From Streptomyces endophytica (GTDB taxonomy: Bacteria; Actinomycetota; Actinomycetes; Streptomycetales; Streptomycetaceae), in the NCBI RefSeq assembly GCF_026153355.1, contig NZ_CP110636.1, forward strand, positions 5,084,001 to 5,148,000: DNA of 64,000 nt, written 5' to 3'. The position numbers were made by a program, and so were the translations under genes. This document shows positions 1-26,054 of the stretch, piece by piece. Below the pieces are notes generated by a model. The model was not told where the DNA came from. It searched no databases and was given only the letters and a program-made list of their open reading frames with translations. The stretch's first letter is position 1. Every line of letters starts with the position of its first letter.

Positions 1-1
1 G

Positions 2-3000
2 CAGTACGAGCGGGTCCGCGACAGTCCGCTGATGCGCGAGTCCCAGGAGTACTGGGAGGCCAAGGCGGACGACTACCACCTCGACCTCAGGCTGCCGCTG
101 CGGGCCCGCCCCTCGGACATCGGCAGCCCCGTTTTCCGGCGGAAGAGCAAGGTGATCCCCGCCGAGGTGTGGGACGCGCTGTCGGCGAAATGCGTCCGGC
201 ACGGCATCAGCCCGACGGCCCTCGTCGTGGAGCTCTTCAGCCGGGTCCTCGGGCAGTGGAGCGGCCAGGACCGGCTGTGCATGAACCTCACGCTCTTCAA
301 CCGGCTGCCGCTGCACCCCGACATCAACGGCGTCATCGGCGACTTCACCGTCCTCGAACTCTTCGACTACCGGATCGACCGCGAGCTGGGCATCGCCGAC
401 AAGCTCCGCCGGACGCACGGCGAACTGCTCCAGGACGTCGACCACAACCTCTTCGACGGCGTCGACTTCCAGCGGCTGCTGAAGACCCGCCATGCCATAC
501 CCGTCAGCAAGATCGTCGCGCCGGTCGTGCTGACCAGCACCCTGGGCGCCAAGGGCAACGCGAGCATGTTCGAACTGCCCCTGGACGACGGCTACCTGGG
601 CATCGACCACGCGATCTCACAGACCCCGCAGGTGTGGCTCGACAACAAGGCGTACGAGACCGACGAGGGTTTCGTCGCCGAGTGGGACTACGTCGAGCAG
701 CTCTTCGACCCCGCGGTCATCGACGCCATGCACGAGGGCTACTGCCGGCTCATCGAACAACTCGCCGCACTGGACTGGGAGACGGGCCGCTTCCCGTCGC
801 TGCCGGTGCCGGCCGAGGACCTGGCGCTGATCGAGGCGGCCAACGCCGCCCACCAACCGGCCAGCGAGCACACCCTGTTCAGCCTCTACGAGAGCCGGCT
901 GGACGAGGCCGGGCGCCGACAGAGCACCGCCGTCGTCGACGCGGCCACCGGACGGACGTACACCTACGACCGGCTGCACGACGACTCCACCCGGCTCGCC
1001 GGGGCGCTGCCGGCCCCCGGCACACCGCCCGGCCGGGCCGACACCCTCGGTGTCCTCGCCGAGAAGGGCTACCTCCAGGTCGTCACCACGCTCGCGGTGA
1101 TGAAGGCGGGCTCGGCGTACGTGCCGATGAACGTGGAGTGGCCCGGCGCCCGGATCGGTGAGGTCCTCGAATCGGCCGGTACCCGGACGCTGCTGGTCTC
1201 GCGAGGGCAGTGGGAGCGCGCGGATGTGCGCGCCCTGGAATCGGTGTGCCGTCTGCTGGTGATCGAGGACCTGCTGGAGCGGGAGCCGGTCGCTGGGCCG
1301 GCGCTGCCCGTGGTGGCCGCGGACGACGTGGCGTACGTGATCTTCACCTCGGGGTCGACCGGCCGCCCCAAGGGCGTGACGATCAGCCACCGCGGCGCCG
1401 TCAACACGCTGCTCGCGGTGAACGAGCGGTTCGGCGTGTCGGCGTCGGACCGGGTGCTGGCCCTCTCGGAGCTCAGCTTCGACCTGTCGGTGTGGGACCT
1501 GTTCGGCACTCTGGCCGCCGGCGGGACCGTCGTCTTCCCGGCACAGGCCGAGACCAAGAACCCGGCGCACTGGGTCGAACTGGTCGAGCAGCACGGGTCT
1601 CGGTCTGGAACAGCGTGCCGCAGCTCGCCGGACTCCTCGTCGACCAGGGCGGACGCCTCGACTCCCTGCGGGCCTTCCTGCTCAGCGGTGACTGGATCCC
1701 CACCGGTCTGCCGGACCGCATCCGGGCCGTGGCGCCGGACGCGGTGGTGATGAGCCTCGGCGGCGCGACCGAGGGCAGCATCTGGTCGATCTGGTACGAG
1801 ATCGGCCGGGTCGACCCGGGCTGGAGCAGCATTCCGTACGGCGTGGCGATGCCGAACCAGCGGATGTACGTGCTGGACGCCGAGGGCGAGCACTGCCCGG
1901 TCGGGGTGATCGGCGAGATCCACATCGGTGGTGCGGGCGTGGCGCTGGGCTACTGGCGCGACGAGGAGCGGACCGCCGAGCGCTATGCCGAGCATCCCCG
2001 GCTGGGCCGCCTCTACCGGACCGGCGACCTCGGACGCTGGTCGGACGCCGGCCACATCGAGTTCATCGGCCGCAACGACTTCCAGGTCAAGCTCAACGGC
2101 TACCGCGTGGAGCTGGAGGAGATCGCCGCCAAGATGACCCGGCTGCCGGGCGTCGACCGGGCGGTCGCCCGCATCCAGTCCGGCGAGGAGCACGACCGGC
2201 TGGTCGGCTACCTGGTCCCGGCCGGTGACCACCGGCCGCTGACCGGGGGCGGCGACCCGGACCTGGACAAGGAGGCGTTCCTGCTGGGTGCGCCCGGCGT
2301 GCTGGCGACCGCCGAGCCCCGGGTCCCCGCGGCCGACCGGCCCGACCCGGCGGCGTACGTCCGGGCGAAGAGCTACCGGCACTTCCTCGATGCGGCGGTC
2401 GACCCCGCACTGCCGCAGAACCGTTACGCCGAGGTCCTGGCGTCCGCCACGGCCCGCCCGCCGCGCGGCCGGGCCCGGCTCGGCCCGGGCGACTGGGCGC
2501 AGCTGCTGAGTGTGCTGACCGCGGTCGACCTTCCGGACCGGGCGCTGCCGAAGTACCGCTACCCGTCCGCGGGCAGCAGCTACGCGGTGCGCACCTTTCT
2601 GCAAGGGGCGGGGGAGGGCGAGCACCTCTACCACCACCCCCTGACCGGCGAGCTGTGCGCACACCGCCTCGACGACCTCAAGGTGCGGCCCGGGGAAGGG
2701 ACGGAGGAGCTCCAACTGGTCCTCCACCGGCCGGCCATCGCCCCGCTGTACGGCGACCGGTCGGACCGGCTGGCGCGGCTGGAGGCCGGGCACATGCTGG
2801 CCCTGCTCACCGAGGCCCTGGACGCGCGCGGCATCCCGTACCGGGTGGTGCCGGAGGAGCGCCGACTGGACGACGAGCACAGCCTGCTCTGCCGCATCGT
2901 CCTGAGCGACGGTGACCACGACGGCGGAACCGGCCACGGCTTCCGTCCCCTGCCTCTCCAACTCACGTGCTTCATAAGGGAGATGGACAGCGCCGAATAC

Positions 3001-3731
3001 GTCGAAGCGGGTGGTGAGCGCCGCTACGACCCGGACCGTCTGCCCGTCTTCGACCGGGTCAGCGACGTCTACGCCGTCCTGCGCCGCGCCCGGTGCCTGC
3101 TCACGCTGGAGAGCGGTCCGGCCGACGGTGACCTCGCCACCGATCTGTCGGCCGGGTTCCTCTTCCAGCGGCTGAGCGAACGGCTGCGGGCCGACGGCCT
3201 GGGAACCTGCCCACTGGGTCTGCGGATCACCGACGGCGGCGTCTACACCATGGCCGCGGGCGCGGTCGACGAGGCGGCGTTCACCGCACCGGACAGCCCC
3301 GCCGAGCCGCTGACGCTGACCGCGGCGGTCACCGAGGAACTCGCCCGCGCCCTCCCGGACTACATGCTGCCCAGCGGGTACGCCGTACTGGACGCACTGC
3401 CGCTCAGCGCCAACGGAAAGCTGGCCGCCGACCGGCTCCCGCCCGTCGAGTTCGCCGGCGTCCACGTCGAGCCGTCGACCGACCGGGAGCGCGCCCTGGC
3501 CGCGGTCTGGGCGGAGATCCTCGGCCGCCCCGCCGCCGCCCTCAGCGCCAACGACAGCTTCTTCTCGGTCGGGGGCAACTCGCTCGCCGCCATGAAGCTG
3601 GTGCGCCTGCTCCAGCGGGACCTGGGGATCGAGCTAAGACTCCGGGACCTCTACCAGAACGACACGATCATCAAGCTTGCGCAGCACGTCGGCGCCGCCG
3701 AGGTGGCCGCCGACCGCGAAGAAGGAGAGCT

Positions 3732-3735
<4 letters not shown>
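2..3735 (+). CDS. NRPS, Cy-A(Cys)-Ox-PCP module (5' partial, one frameshift)
   Basis: Multimodular peptide synthetase cut by the window start; it should install a thiazole from cysteine. The first ~790 bases are the C-terminal part of a heterocyclisation (Cy) domain, shown by GDFT and QTPQVWLD-type motifs. An adenylation domain follows (FTSGSTGRPKG near 1350). Its specificity residues read from the A4-A5 region are DLWNLSLIW, one change from the classic cysteine code DLYNLSLIW. A thiazoline oxidase domain of the McbC/SagB flavin type (KYRYPSAGSSY near 2550) is inserted late in the A domain, at about 2335 to 3300, before the LPDYMLPS/NGK end; the fold is comparable to the Ox insert of EpoB. 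A PCP with GGNSL ends the protein. One base is missing near 1593: the paralogous module at 10580 has CACCGGG where this has CACGGG. The stop overlaps the next start. A glycine-loading module upstream is inferred. Confidence 0.93.
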
Positions 3736-19903
<16,168 letters not shown>

Positions 19904-19911
<8 letters not shown>

Positions 19912-20781
19912 GCAGACGAACGGGGCACTGTGCGCCGTCCCCGGCGGCCGGATCCGGTACGAGATCCTCAACCCCGGCGCACCCGGCACGCCGGTCGTGA
20001 CCGTCCACGGCGGTCCCGGCACGCCGCACGACTATCTGCGCCCGCTGGCCGACCTGCTGCCGGGCCACCCCGTGGTCGTCTACGACCAGCTGGGCTGCGG
20101 CCGCTCCGAGCGGCCGGCCGACCCGTCGCTGTGGCGGCTGGACCGCTTCGTCGACGAACTGGCCGCCCTCCTGGCCGAGTTGGACCTGCCGAGATTCCAT
20201 CTGCTCGGGCACTCCTTCGGCACGATGATCGCCGCCGAGTACGCCTTGCGGGGCGGCCCGCACCGACCCGAGTGGCTGGTGCTGGTCTCCCCGGTGCTCA
20301 GCGTCCGCAAGTACGAGGACGACATGCGGCAGCTGCTGTTCCGGCTGCCGCCGGACACCGCCCAGGGATTCACCGACGCCCTGCGCACGGGCCGGTACGA
20401 CACACCGGAGTACGTCGACGCCGCAATGGTCTTCGCCGAGCGGCACATGTGCCGCACCGAATGGCCGGACACCCTGCTGGACGCCACCATGGACACCGCC
20501 GCCGCGGTGCGCGACACCATGTGGGGCCGGACCGAGTTCCGGGTGACCGGCAATCTGCGGTCGTACACCTGCACCGACCGGCTGGGGGGTCTGTCGGCCG
20601 ACACCCTCATCCTCTGCGGCGAGCACGACTTCGTACCGCCGCGGGCCGGCGAGGCGTACGCCCGGGCGATACCGCGCGCCGACACCGCGGTCATCGCGGG
20701 GCCTCACACATGCCCCATCTGGAAGCCCCCGAGCTGTTCGCCAAGGAGCTGTTGGCCCGCATCGACGCAGGTCATAAATGA
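19904..20781 (+). CDS. Alpha/beta hydrolase, proline iminopeptidase-like (one frameshift)
   Basis: Cytosolic alpha/beta-hydrolase of about 293 residues resembling the S33 proline iminopeptidase family. Visible are the HGGPG oxyanion motif, the nucleophile elbow GHSFGT, an acidic residue in LCGEHDF and a terminal histidine in GASHMPHL. One base is missing near 20700 (GCGGGGCC where GCGGGGGCC is expected), and the C-terminus continues in the next frame to the TGA at 20779. The GTG start overlaps the end of the NRPS-PKS by 8 bases, so it is translationally coupled and very probably part of the pathway. It could be an editing or off-loading hydrolase, or could trim or detoxify a peptide intermediate. 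Sequence alone does not decide between these. Confidence 0.85.
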
Positions 20782-21034
20782 GTTGCCGCACCATCCGACC
20801 ACGCCCATACGATGGGCTTGACGACAGCCTTGACGCAGAAGGGGACACGTTGCAGCCGGCATTACGTGCCGCAGGTGGTGAACGGGCGAGCCGACGGCCT
20901 CTCAATGCCCACGCCACCTGGTGGCCCTTGGTCCGAAGACCATAGCCGCACCGCAGAGCCTGCCGAACCCGGCACGGCTCTGCTCAGCGTGCCCGCAATC
21001 CCTTCTTCCCATCAGGTCCGTCCTTCATGAGGCC
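20782..21034 (+). other. Gap between hydrolase and MFS gene
   Basis: About 250 bases without a convincing gene. Two TTGACG hexamers (20818 and 20830) could be -35 elements for the exporter operon, but no well-placed -10 is seen, so no promoter is called. Confidence 0.3.
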
Positions 21035-22237
21035 ATGAAACAACACAGATATCTGCCTGCCCTTTTGGTCGTGACGCTCATCGGCACGATCATGGAACTC
21101 GACATGTCCGTACCCAGCTTCCCGGACATCGCCCACAGCCTCACGGCGTCCGAGTCCTCGGTACAGCTGACGATCACCTACAACTTCTTCGGCTACTGCC
21201 TCGGCGCCCTGGCCTACGGCCCGCTCTCGGACCGGTTCGGCCGGCGCAAGGTCATGCTGATCGGCAACACGATCATGCTGGCCGGTGCGCTGGGCTGCGC
21301 GATCGCGCCGAGCATCGAGTTCCTGCTCGGCTCCCGGCTCGTCCAGGGCGTCGGCGCCAGCACCTCGGTGGTCCTGGTCTTCGTCATCATCGGCGACGTC
21401 TACCAAGGCAGCGCGCTGTTCCGGATGTTCGGACTCACCAACGCCGCGATGTCCACGTTCATGACGGCGGCGCCCGCCCTCGGCGGAGTCATCAACCGCA
21501 CGATCGGCTGGCGCGGCAACTACGCCACCGTCTGCGGCATCACGCTGGTCTCCCTGCTGCTGATGGCGTGCTTCCTGCCCGAGACCAAGGGCGAACGAGT
21601 CAAGGTGACCGTCCGTCAGGTCGCCAAGGACTACCGCAAGCTGCTGTCCAGCAAGGAGTTCCTTGCGGCCTCGGTGGTCCCCAGCCTGCTGTTCGCCGCC
21701 TACATGGTGTTCATCGCGTCCAGCTCGTTCCTCTACACCGACACCTACGGGCTGTCCACGATCGGCTTCGCCGGGCATCTGCTGATCATCGTGGCCTCGT
21801 TCGCCGTGACCAGCCTGTTCGCCTCGAAGCTCATCGGGGTGCTGGGCGGCCCGGAACGCACGGTGGTCTACAGCATCGCCGCCACCGTCATCGGCATCGC
21901 CCTGTTCCTGGTGTTCGGCGCGGGCGCCTGGGCCACCACCGGCCCCATCGCCGTCTTCTGCGTCGGCTTCGCCGCGGTCTACCCGGTCATCTTCGGGCGC
22001 TCCCTGGCGGTCTTCCCGGAACTCCAGGGCGCCGCGTCCTCGCTGAACATGAGCGGACGGGCGCTGCTGGTGACGCTGCTCACCGGCGTCGCCAGCAGCC
22101 TGTTCACCGGCGACTCGATCGTGACCGCCGGAGTCATGGCCGTCGCCGTGGTCGTCGCCGCGCCCCTGGCCTTCGTCAAGCCGAAGCAGAGCGCAGCGGA
22201 CCAGGTGGAAGCCGAGCCGGTGCCCGAGGCCGGCTGA
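21035..22237 (+). CDS. MFS drug exporter, Bcr/CflA-like
   Basis: Integral membrane antiporter of about 400 residues with some 12 hydrophobic helices. The loop 2-3 signature GPLSDRFGRRKVML is typical of drug:H+ antiporters, and the N-terminal MELDMSVPSFP resembles the Bcr/CflA group. It sits immediately downstream of the assembly line and before the tailoring genes, so export of, and resistance to, the cluster product is the likely role; an MFS exporter is also known beside the althiomycin genes of Serratia. ATG at 21035 is chosen because hydrophobic sequence begins just after it. The ribosome site is weak (GAGG only 2 bases before), so the start is moderately certain. A short hairpin follows the stop. 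Confidence 0.9.
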   Translation: MKQHRYLPALLVVTLIGTIMELDMSVPSFPDIAHSLTASESSVQLTITYNFFGYCLGALAYGPLSDRFGRRKVMLIGNTIMLAGALGCAIAPSIEFLLGSRLVQGVGASTSVVLVFVIIGDVYQGSALFRMFGLTNAAMSTFMTAAPALGGVINRTIGWRGNYATVCGITLVSLLLMACFLPETKGERVKVTVRQVAKDYRKLLSSKEFLAASVVPSLLFAAYMVFIASSSFLYTDTYGLSTIGFAGHLLIIVASFAVTSLFASKLIGVLGGPERTVVYSIAATVIGIALFLVFGAGAWATTGPIAVFCVGFAAVYPVIFGRSLAVFPELQGAASSLNMSGRALLVTLLTGVASSLFTGDSIVTAGVMAVAVVVAAPLAFVKPKQSAADQVEAEPVPEAG

Positions 22238-22255
22238 CAACCGCCGTCCACCGAC

Positions 22256-22272
22256 GGGAAGTTCGGCTTCCC
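22256..22272 (+). terminator. Possible short hairpin terminator after MFS gene
   Basis: GGGAAG and CTTCCC arms around a TTCGG loop, followed by a pyrimidine-rich stretch (CCTTTCCTTCTCTCC). The stem is only 6 bp, so it may attenuate rather than end transcription before the oxygenase gene. Confidence 0.4.
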
Positions 22273-22395
22273 ACCTTTCCTTCTCTCCTCCCCTCGTCCG
22301 CACGGCGGCGCCCACCGGCAGCCGTCGTGCGGACGCACCCGCGCCAGGGGCGCGGGGCCGCATCGCGATACCCCGCGCCCGGAAAGAGGCCCGTC

Positions 22396-23370
22396 ATGAA
22401 CGCCAACGGCCAGGAAACCCCCGAAACCGGACGGACGCTGTCCAGCCTGACCGGCGAGTACACCGTCCGCTGGGAGTCCCGCTCCTCCGTGCGTACCCGC
22501 CCCCGCAAGACCATCGACTTCGAGGAGGAGGGCTACTTCTTCCCCGAGGACAAGCAGCCGCTGCTGCTGGCCGACGAGGTCGCCTCGCTCGGTGGGAAGG
22601 CGAAGAACGACATCCTCGTGCAGTCCTTCTACAAGTACCTGCACGACATCGTGAACCTGGAAATCAAGGAAATCGTCGCGGCCTGCTCGAAAATCCTCTA
22701 CGCGGACCTTCCCGTGGAGTTCTCCGAGGAGACCAAGCTCAACACCTACTCGGTGATCATCGACGAGTACTACCACGTGTACATCGCCCAGGACATGATC
22801 CTGCAGCTACAGGAGCAGCACCCGGACCTCAAGCCGCTCGACTACCCCATATCCGACTCGCGGCGCGCGGTCATCGAGACCAAGAAACACCTCGACCCGA
22901 AGTATCACGATGTCTTCGAGATCCTCGCCAACTGCTGTTTCGAGACCACGCTCGTTCGCGAACTCGTGGAATTCTTCAACAGCCCCGGCGTCCACCCGTC
23001 GATCAAGTACTACGTCAACGACCACATGAACGACGAGTCCCGGCACTACGCGTTCTTCTACGACCTGATGATCTACCTGTGGGCCGAGGTCCCCGAGGAC
23101 TACCGGCAGGCCATCGGCATCCACCTCGCCGACTTCATCCTGCTGTACCTCTCCGTCGAATCGGAGAAGCTCTTCAACATCGAATTGCTCGCCTCCTTGA
23201 TCGAGGACCGCGAGCAGGCCCGCACCTCCGTGGAAGCGCTCTACGCCGGATTCGAGATCACCCCGGACGTGCCGATCGTCAAGAACGTCCTCCGTGCATT
23301 CCGCAACGCGGGAATGCTCGACCACCCTTCCGTCCGGGCCGGCTTCACCCGGATCGGCTGGACCGTCTGA
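22396..23370 (+). CDS. AurF-like di-iron N-oxygenase
   Basis: Soluble all-helical protein of 324 residues resembling the p-aminobenzoate N-oxygenase AurF family, which uses a carboxylate-bridged di-iron centre to oxidise amines to hydroxylamines or beyond. Candidate iron ligands fall in helices carrying NLEIKEI, DEYYHVYI, CCFETTLV and NDESRHYAFF, i.e. the expected E, ExxxH and ExxxH-like pattern. The position between exporter and methyltransferase within the NRPS-PKS cluster suggests a tailoring step. If the product is althiomycin-like, N-oxidation of the N-terminal glycyl amine to the hydroxyimino (oxime) group is the natural reaction; this is inference from chemistry, not shown by sequence. 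ATG at 22396 follows a GAAAGAGG ribosome site. Confidence 0.9.
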   Translation: MNANGQETPETGRTLSSLTGEYTVRWESRSSVRTRPRKTIDFEEEGYFFPEDKQPLLLADEVASLGGKAKNDILVQSFYKYLHDIVNLEIKEIVAACSKILYADLPVEFSEETKLNTYSVIIDEYYHVYIAQDMILQLQEQHPDLKPLDYPISDSRRAVIETKKHLDPKYHDVFEILANCCFETTLVRELVEFFNSPGVHPSIKYYVNDHMNDESRHYAFFYDLMIYLWAEVPEDYRQAIGIHLADFILLYLSVESEKLFNIELLASLIEDREQARTSVEALYAGFEITPDVPIVKNVLRAFRNAGMLDHPSVRAGFTRIGWTV

Positions 23371-23418
23371 CCCGCACCGCCCACCCTTCCACCCGTACCG
23401 GGACCGACGAGGAACATC

Positions 23419-24336
23419 ATGAATTCCACGATTTCGCACCACACCGCCACCAAGGTCGACGACGACCGGCGCACCAAGGAAATCGCCGCGGAAATCGAGC
23501 AGCGCCTCCGGCAGGCCGACAGGCTCGTACTGCCGCTGGACGAGACGCTCGAACTCCTCGCGCAGCTGACGCAGTTCGAGCTCGGCCGCTTCCTGCTGCA
23601 CAACCGCGGCCTCAACGGCTACTGGACCTCCTACATCTTCCGCAACGAGCCCACCGGCCCGACCACGCCGCTGGAGCACTGGCTGCTCAACAACTCCCTG
23701 CTGTGCCAGGCCCGTGAGCGCTACCACCGCTTCAAGGAGGAGATCGCCGCCCGCATCACCGAGGGCGCCACCCTCGCCTCCGTCCCCTGCGGCGTGATGG
23801 ACGACCTCCTCCAGCAGGACTACGAAGGCGTCACCGGCTTCCGCCTCGTCGGGATCGACCTCGACGAGGAATCCATCGGCTACGCCCGCAAGAACGCCGC
23901 CGAGCGCGGCCTCGCCGAGCACACCGCATTCCACGTGCGCGACGCCTGGAACCTCGGCGTGGAGGGCGAGTTCGACCTCATCGTCAGCAACGGCCTGAAC
24001 ATGTACGAGTCGGACCCGCAGCGGCTCACCGACCTCTACCGCAGCTTCCACCAGGCCCTCCGCCCCGGCGGCCGGCTGCTGCTGAGCTTCCTCACCCCAC
24101 CGCCCCCGCCCCCGTGGGAGGCCCCGGAGCAGGCCGCGGCCTGGCAGAAGTACCAGATCGCCGAGGCCGATCTGCGCCGCGAACTGTCCATCATGGGCGA
24201 CATCATCCAGGCCACCTACCTGAACTTCTCCAGCGAGGAGGAGGTACGCGGCCAGCTGGCGGCCGCCGGCCTGAGCGTCGCCGACATCCGCTACAGCCCG
24301 CAGGGCGTACTGCCCATCGTCACCGCGGTCAAGTGA
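23419..24336 (+). CDS. SAM-dependent methyltransferase (candidate pyrrolinone O-methyltransferase)
   Basis: Class I methyltransferase of 305 residues. A helical N-terminal part of about 115 residues precedes the Rossmann core; the SAM-binding region is degenerate (ASVPCGVMDDLL instead of a Gly-rich loop) with the acidic LVGIDLDEES on strand 2, then LIVSNGLNMYE and LRPGGRLLLSFL. A proline run (PPPPPP) lies in the substrate lid near residue 230. It follows the oxygenase by 48 bases and has a GAGGAA ribosome site, so it is probably co-transcribed. For an althiomycin-type product it is the best candidate for O-methylation of the enolised 2,4-pyrrolidinedione made by the Gly-malonate end of the line. 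That role is inferred from context. Confidence 0.88.
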   Translation: MNSTISHHTATKVDDDRRTKEIAAEIEQRLRQADRLVLPLDETLELLAQLTQFELGRFLLHNRGLNGYWTSYIFRNEPTGPTTPLEHWLLNNSLLCQARERYHRFKEEIAARITEGATLASVPCGVMDDLLQQDYEGVTGFRLVGIDLDEESIGYARKNAAERGLAEHTAFHVRDAWNLGVEGEFDLIVSNGLNMYESDPQRLTDLYRSFHQALRPGGRLLLSFLTPPPPPPWEAPEQAAAWQKYQIAEADLRRELSIMGDIIQATYLNFSSEEEVRGQLAAAGLSVADIRYSPQGVLPIVTAVK

Positions 24337-24458
24337 CGCCCGCGCTCACCTGACCCCCCGCCCCGACGGGCCGCGGCGGCCGGAGCGACACCACGCACCG
24401 GCCGTCGCGCGCCCCCTCCTCGTACCACCCGAACTACGGCCCTGGAGCCCCACTTCTC

Positions 24459-26054
24459 ATGATCACCGCCACCGGTCTCGAACTGCGCGCCGGCGCTCGC
24501 GTCCTCATCGAGTCGGCGTCCTTCCGCGTTGCCCGCGGCGACCGCATCGGCCTGGTCGGCCGCAACGGCGCGGGCAAGACCACCCTCACCAAGGTCCTCG
24601 CGGGGGAGGGCCTGCCTGCCGACGGCACCGTCACCCGCACCGGCGACATCGGCTACCTGCCGCAGGACCCGCGCACCGGCGACCTGGACGTGCTGGCGCT
24701 CGACCGGGTGCTCTCCGCCCGCGGCCTGGACACCGTGCTCCGGTCCATCCGCGAGTGCCAGGAGCGGATCGCCACCGGCCGTGGCGCGACCCGGGACAAG
24801 GCGCTGAAGAGGTACGAGCGGCTCGAGACCGAGTTCCTGGCCAAGGGCGGATACGCGACCGAGGCGGAGGCCGCCACCATCGCCGCCAGCCTGGGCCTGC
24901 CCGACCGCGTACTCGAACAGCCCCTGCACACCCTCTCCGGCGGCCAGCGCCGCCGCGTCGAACTCGCCCGCATCCTCTTCTCCGACGCCGACATCCTGCT
25001 GCTGGACGAGCCCACCAACCACCTCGACGCGGACTCCATCCTCTGGCTGCGCGACTTCCTCAAGACCTACCAGGGCGGGTTCGTCGTCATCTCGCACGAC
25101 ATCGACCTCGTCGAGACCGTCGTCAACAAGGTCTTCCACCTGGACGCCAACCGCGCCGCCATCGACGTCTACAACATGGGGTGGAAGCAGTACCAGGCCC
25201 AGCGGGCCGCCGACGAACGCCGCCGCAAGCGCGAGCGCGCCAACGCCGAGAAGAAGGCCTCGGCCCTCAGCTACCAGGCCAACCGGCTGCGCGCCGGCAC
25301 CAAGGCGGTCGCCGCACAGAACATGGCCCGCCGCGCCGAGAAGCTCCTGCAGGACCTGGAGCCCGAGCGGCACGCCGACAAGGTGGCCAAACTCCGCTTC
25401 CCCGAGCCCGCACCGTGCGGCCGGACCCCGCTCACCGCCGAGGGCCTCTCCAAGTCCTACGGCTCCCTGGAGATCTTCACCGAGGTCGACCTCGCCATCG
25501 ACAAGGGCTCCCGGGTCGTCATCCTGGGCCTCAACGGCGCCGGCAAGACCACCCTGCTGCGCCTCCTCGCCGGCGTCGACACCCCCGACACCGGCAAGGT
25601 GATCCCCGGGCACGGCCTCAAGTGCGGCTACTACGCCCAGGAACACGAGACCCTCGACGGCGACCGCACCGTACTGGAGAACATGCGCACCGCCGCGCCC
25701 GGCATGGACCTGGCCGAGATCCGCAAGGTCCTCGGCTCCTTCCTCTTCTCGGGCGATGACGTGGACAAACCCGCCCGGGTCCTGTCCGGCGGCGAGAAGA
25801 CCCGGCTCGCCCTCGCCACCCTGGTCGTCTCCTCCGCCAACGTCCTGCTGCTCGACGAGCCCACCAACAACCTCGACCCGGCCAGCCGCGAGGAGATCCT
25901 CGGTGCCCTGCGCACCTACACCGGCGCGGTCGTCCTGGTGACGCACGACGAGGGCGCCGTCGACGCCCTCCAACCGGAGCGGATCATCCTCCTCCCGGAC
26001 GGCGTCGAGGACCTGTGGGGCGACGAGTACGCCGACCTCGTGGCCCTCGCATGA
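24459..26054 (+). CDS. ABC-F family ATPase
   Basis: Cytosolic ABC protein of 531 residues with two ATPase cassettes and no membrane helices, the ABC-F layout. Cassette 1: GRNGAGKTT, LSGGQRRRVELAR, LLLDEPTNHLD. Then an Arg/Lys/Ala-rich linker of about 70 residues. Cassette 2: GLNGAGKTTLL, LSGGEKTRLALA, LLLDEPTNNLD. ABC-F proteins act at the ribosomal E site; some protect the ribosome from 50S-targeting antibiotics. Althiomycin inhibits peptidyl transfer on the 50S subunit, so a self-resistance role fits the neighbours. However, ABC-F proteins are also common in non-cluster settings, and this gene may mark the start of the flanking chromosome. The downstream hydrolase overlaps its stop. Confidence 0.93.
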   Translation: MITATGLELRAGARVLIESASFRVARGDRIGLVGRNGAGKTTLTKVLAGEGLPADGTVTRTGDIGYLPQDPRTGDLDVLALDRVLSARGLDTVLRSIRECQERIATGRGATRDKALKRYERLETEFLAKGGYATEAEAATIAASLGLPDRVLEQPLHTLSGGQRRRVELARILFSDADILLLDEPTNHLDADSILWLRDFLKTYQGGFVVISHDIDLVETVVNKVFHLDANRAAIDVYNMGWKQYQAQRAADERRRKRERANAEKKASALSYQANRLRAGTKAVAAQNMARRAEKLLQDLEPERHADKVAKLRFPEPAPCGRTPLTAEGLSKSYGSLEIFTEVDLAIDKGSRVVILGLNGAGKTTLLRLLAGVDTPDTGKVIPGHGLKCGYYAQEHETLDGDRTVLENMRTAAPGMDLAEIRKVLGSFLFSGDDVDKPARVLSGGEKTRLALATLVVSSANVLLLDEPTNNLDPASREEILGALRTYTGAVVLVTHDEGAVDALQPERIILLPDGVEDLWGDEYADLVALA

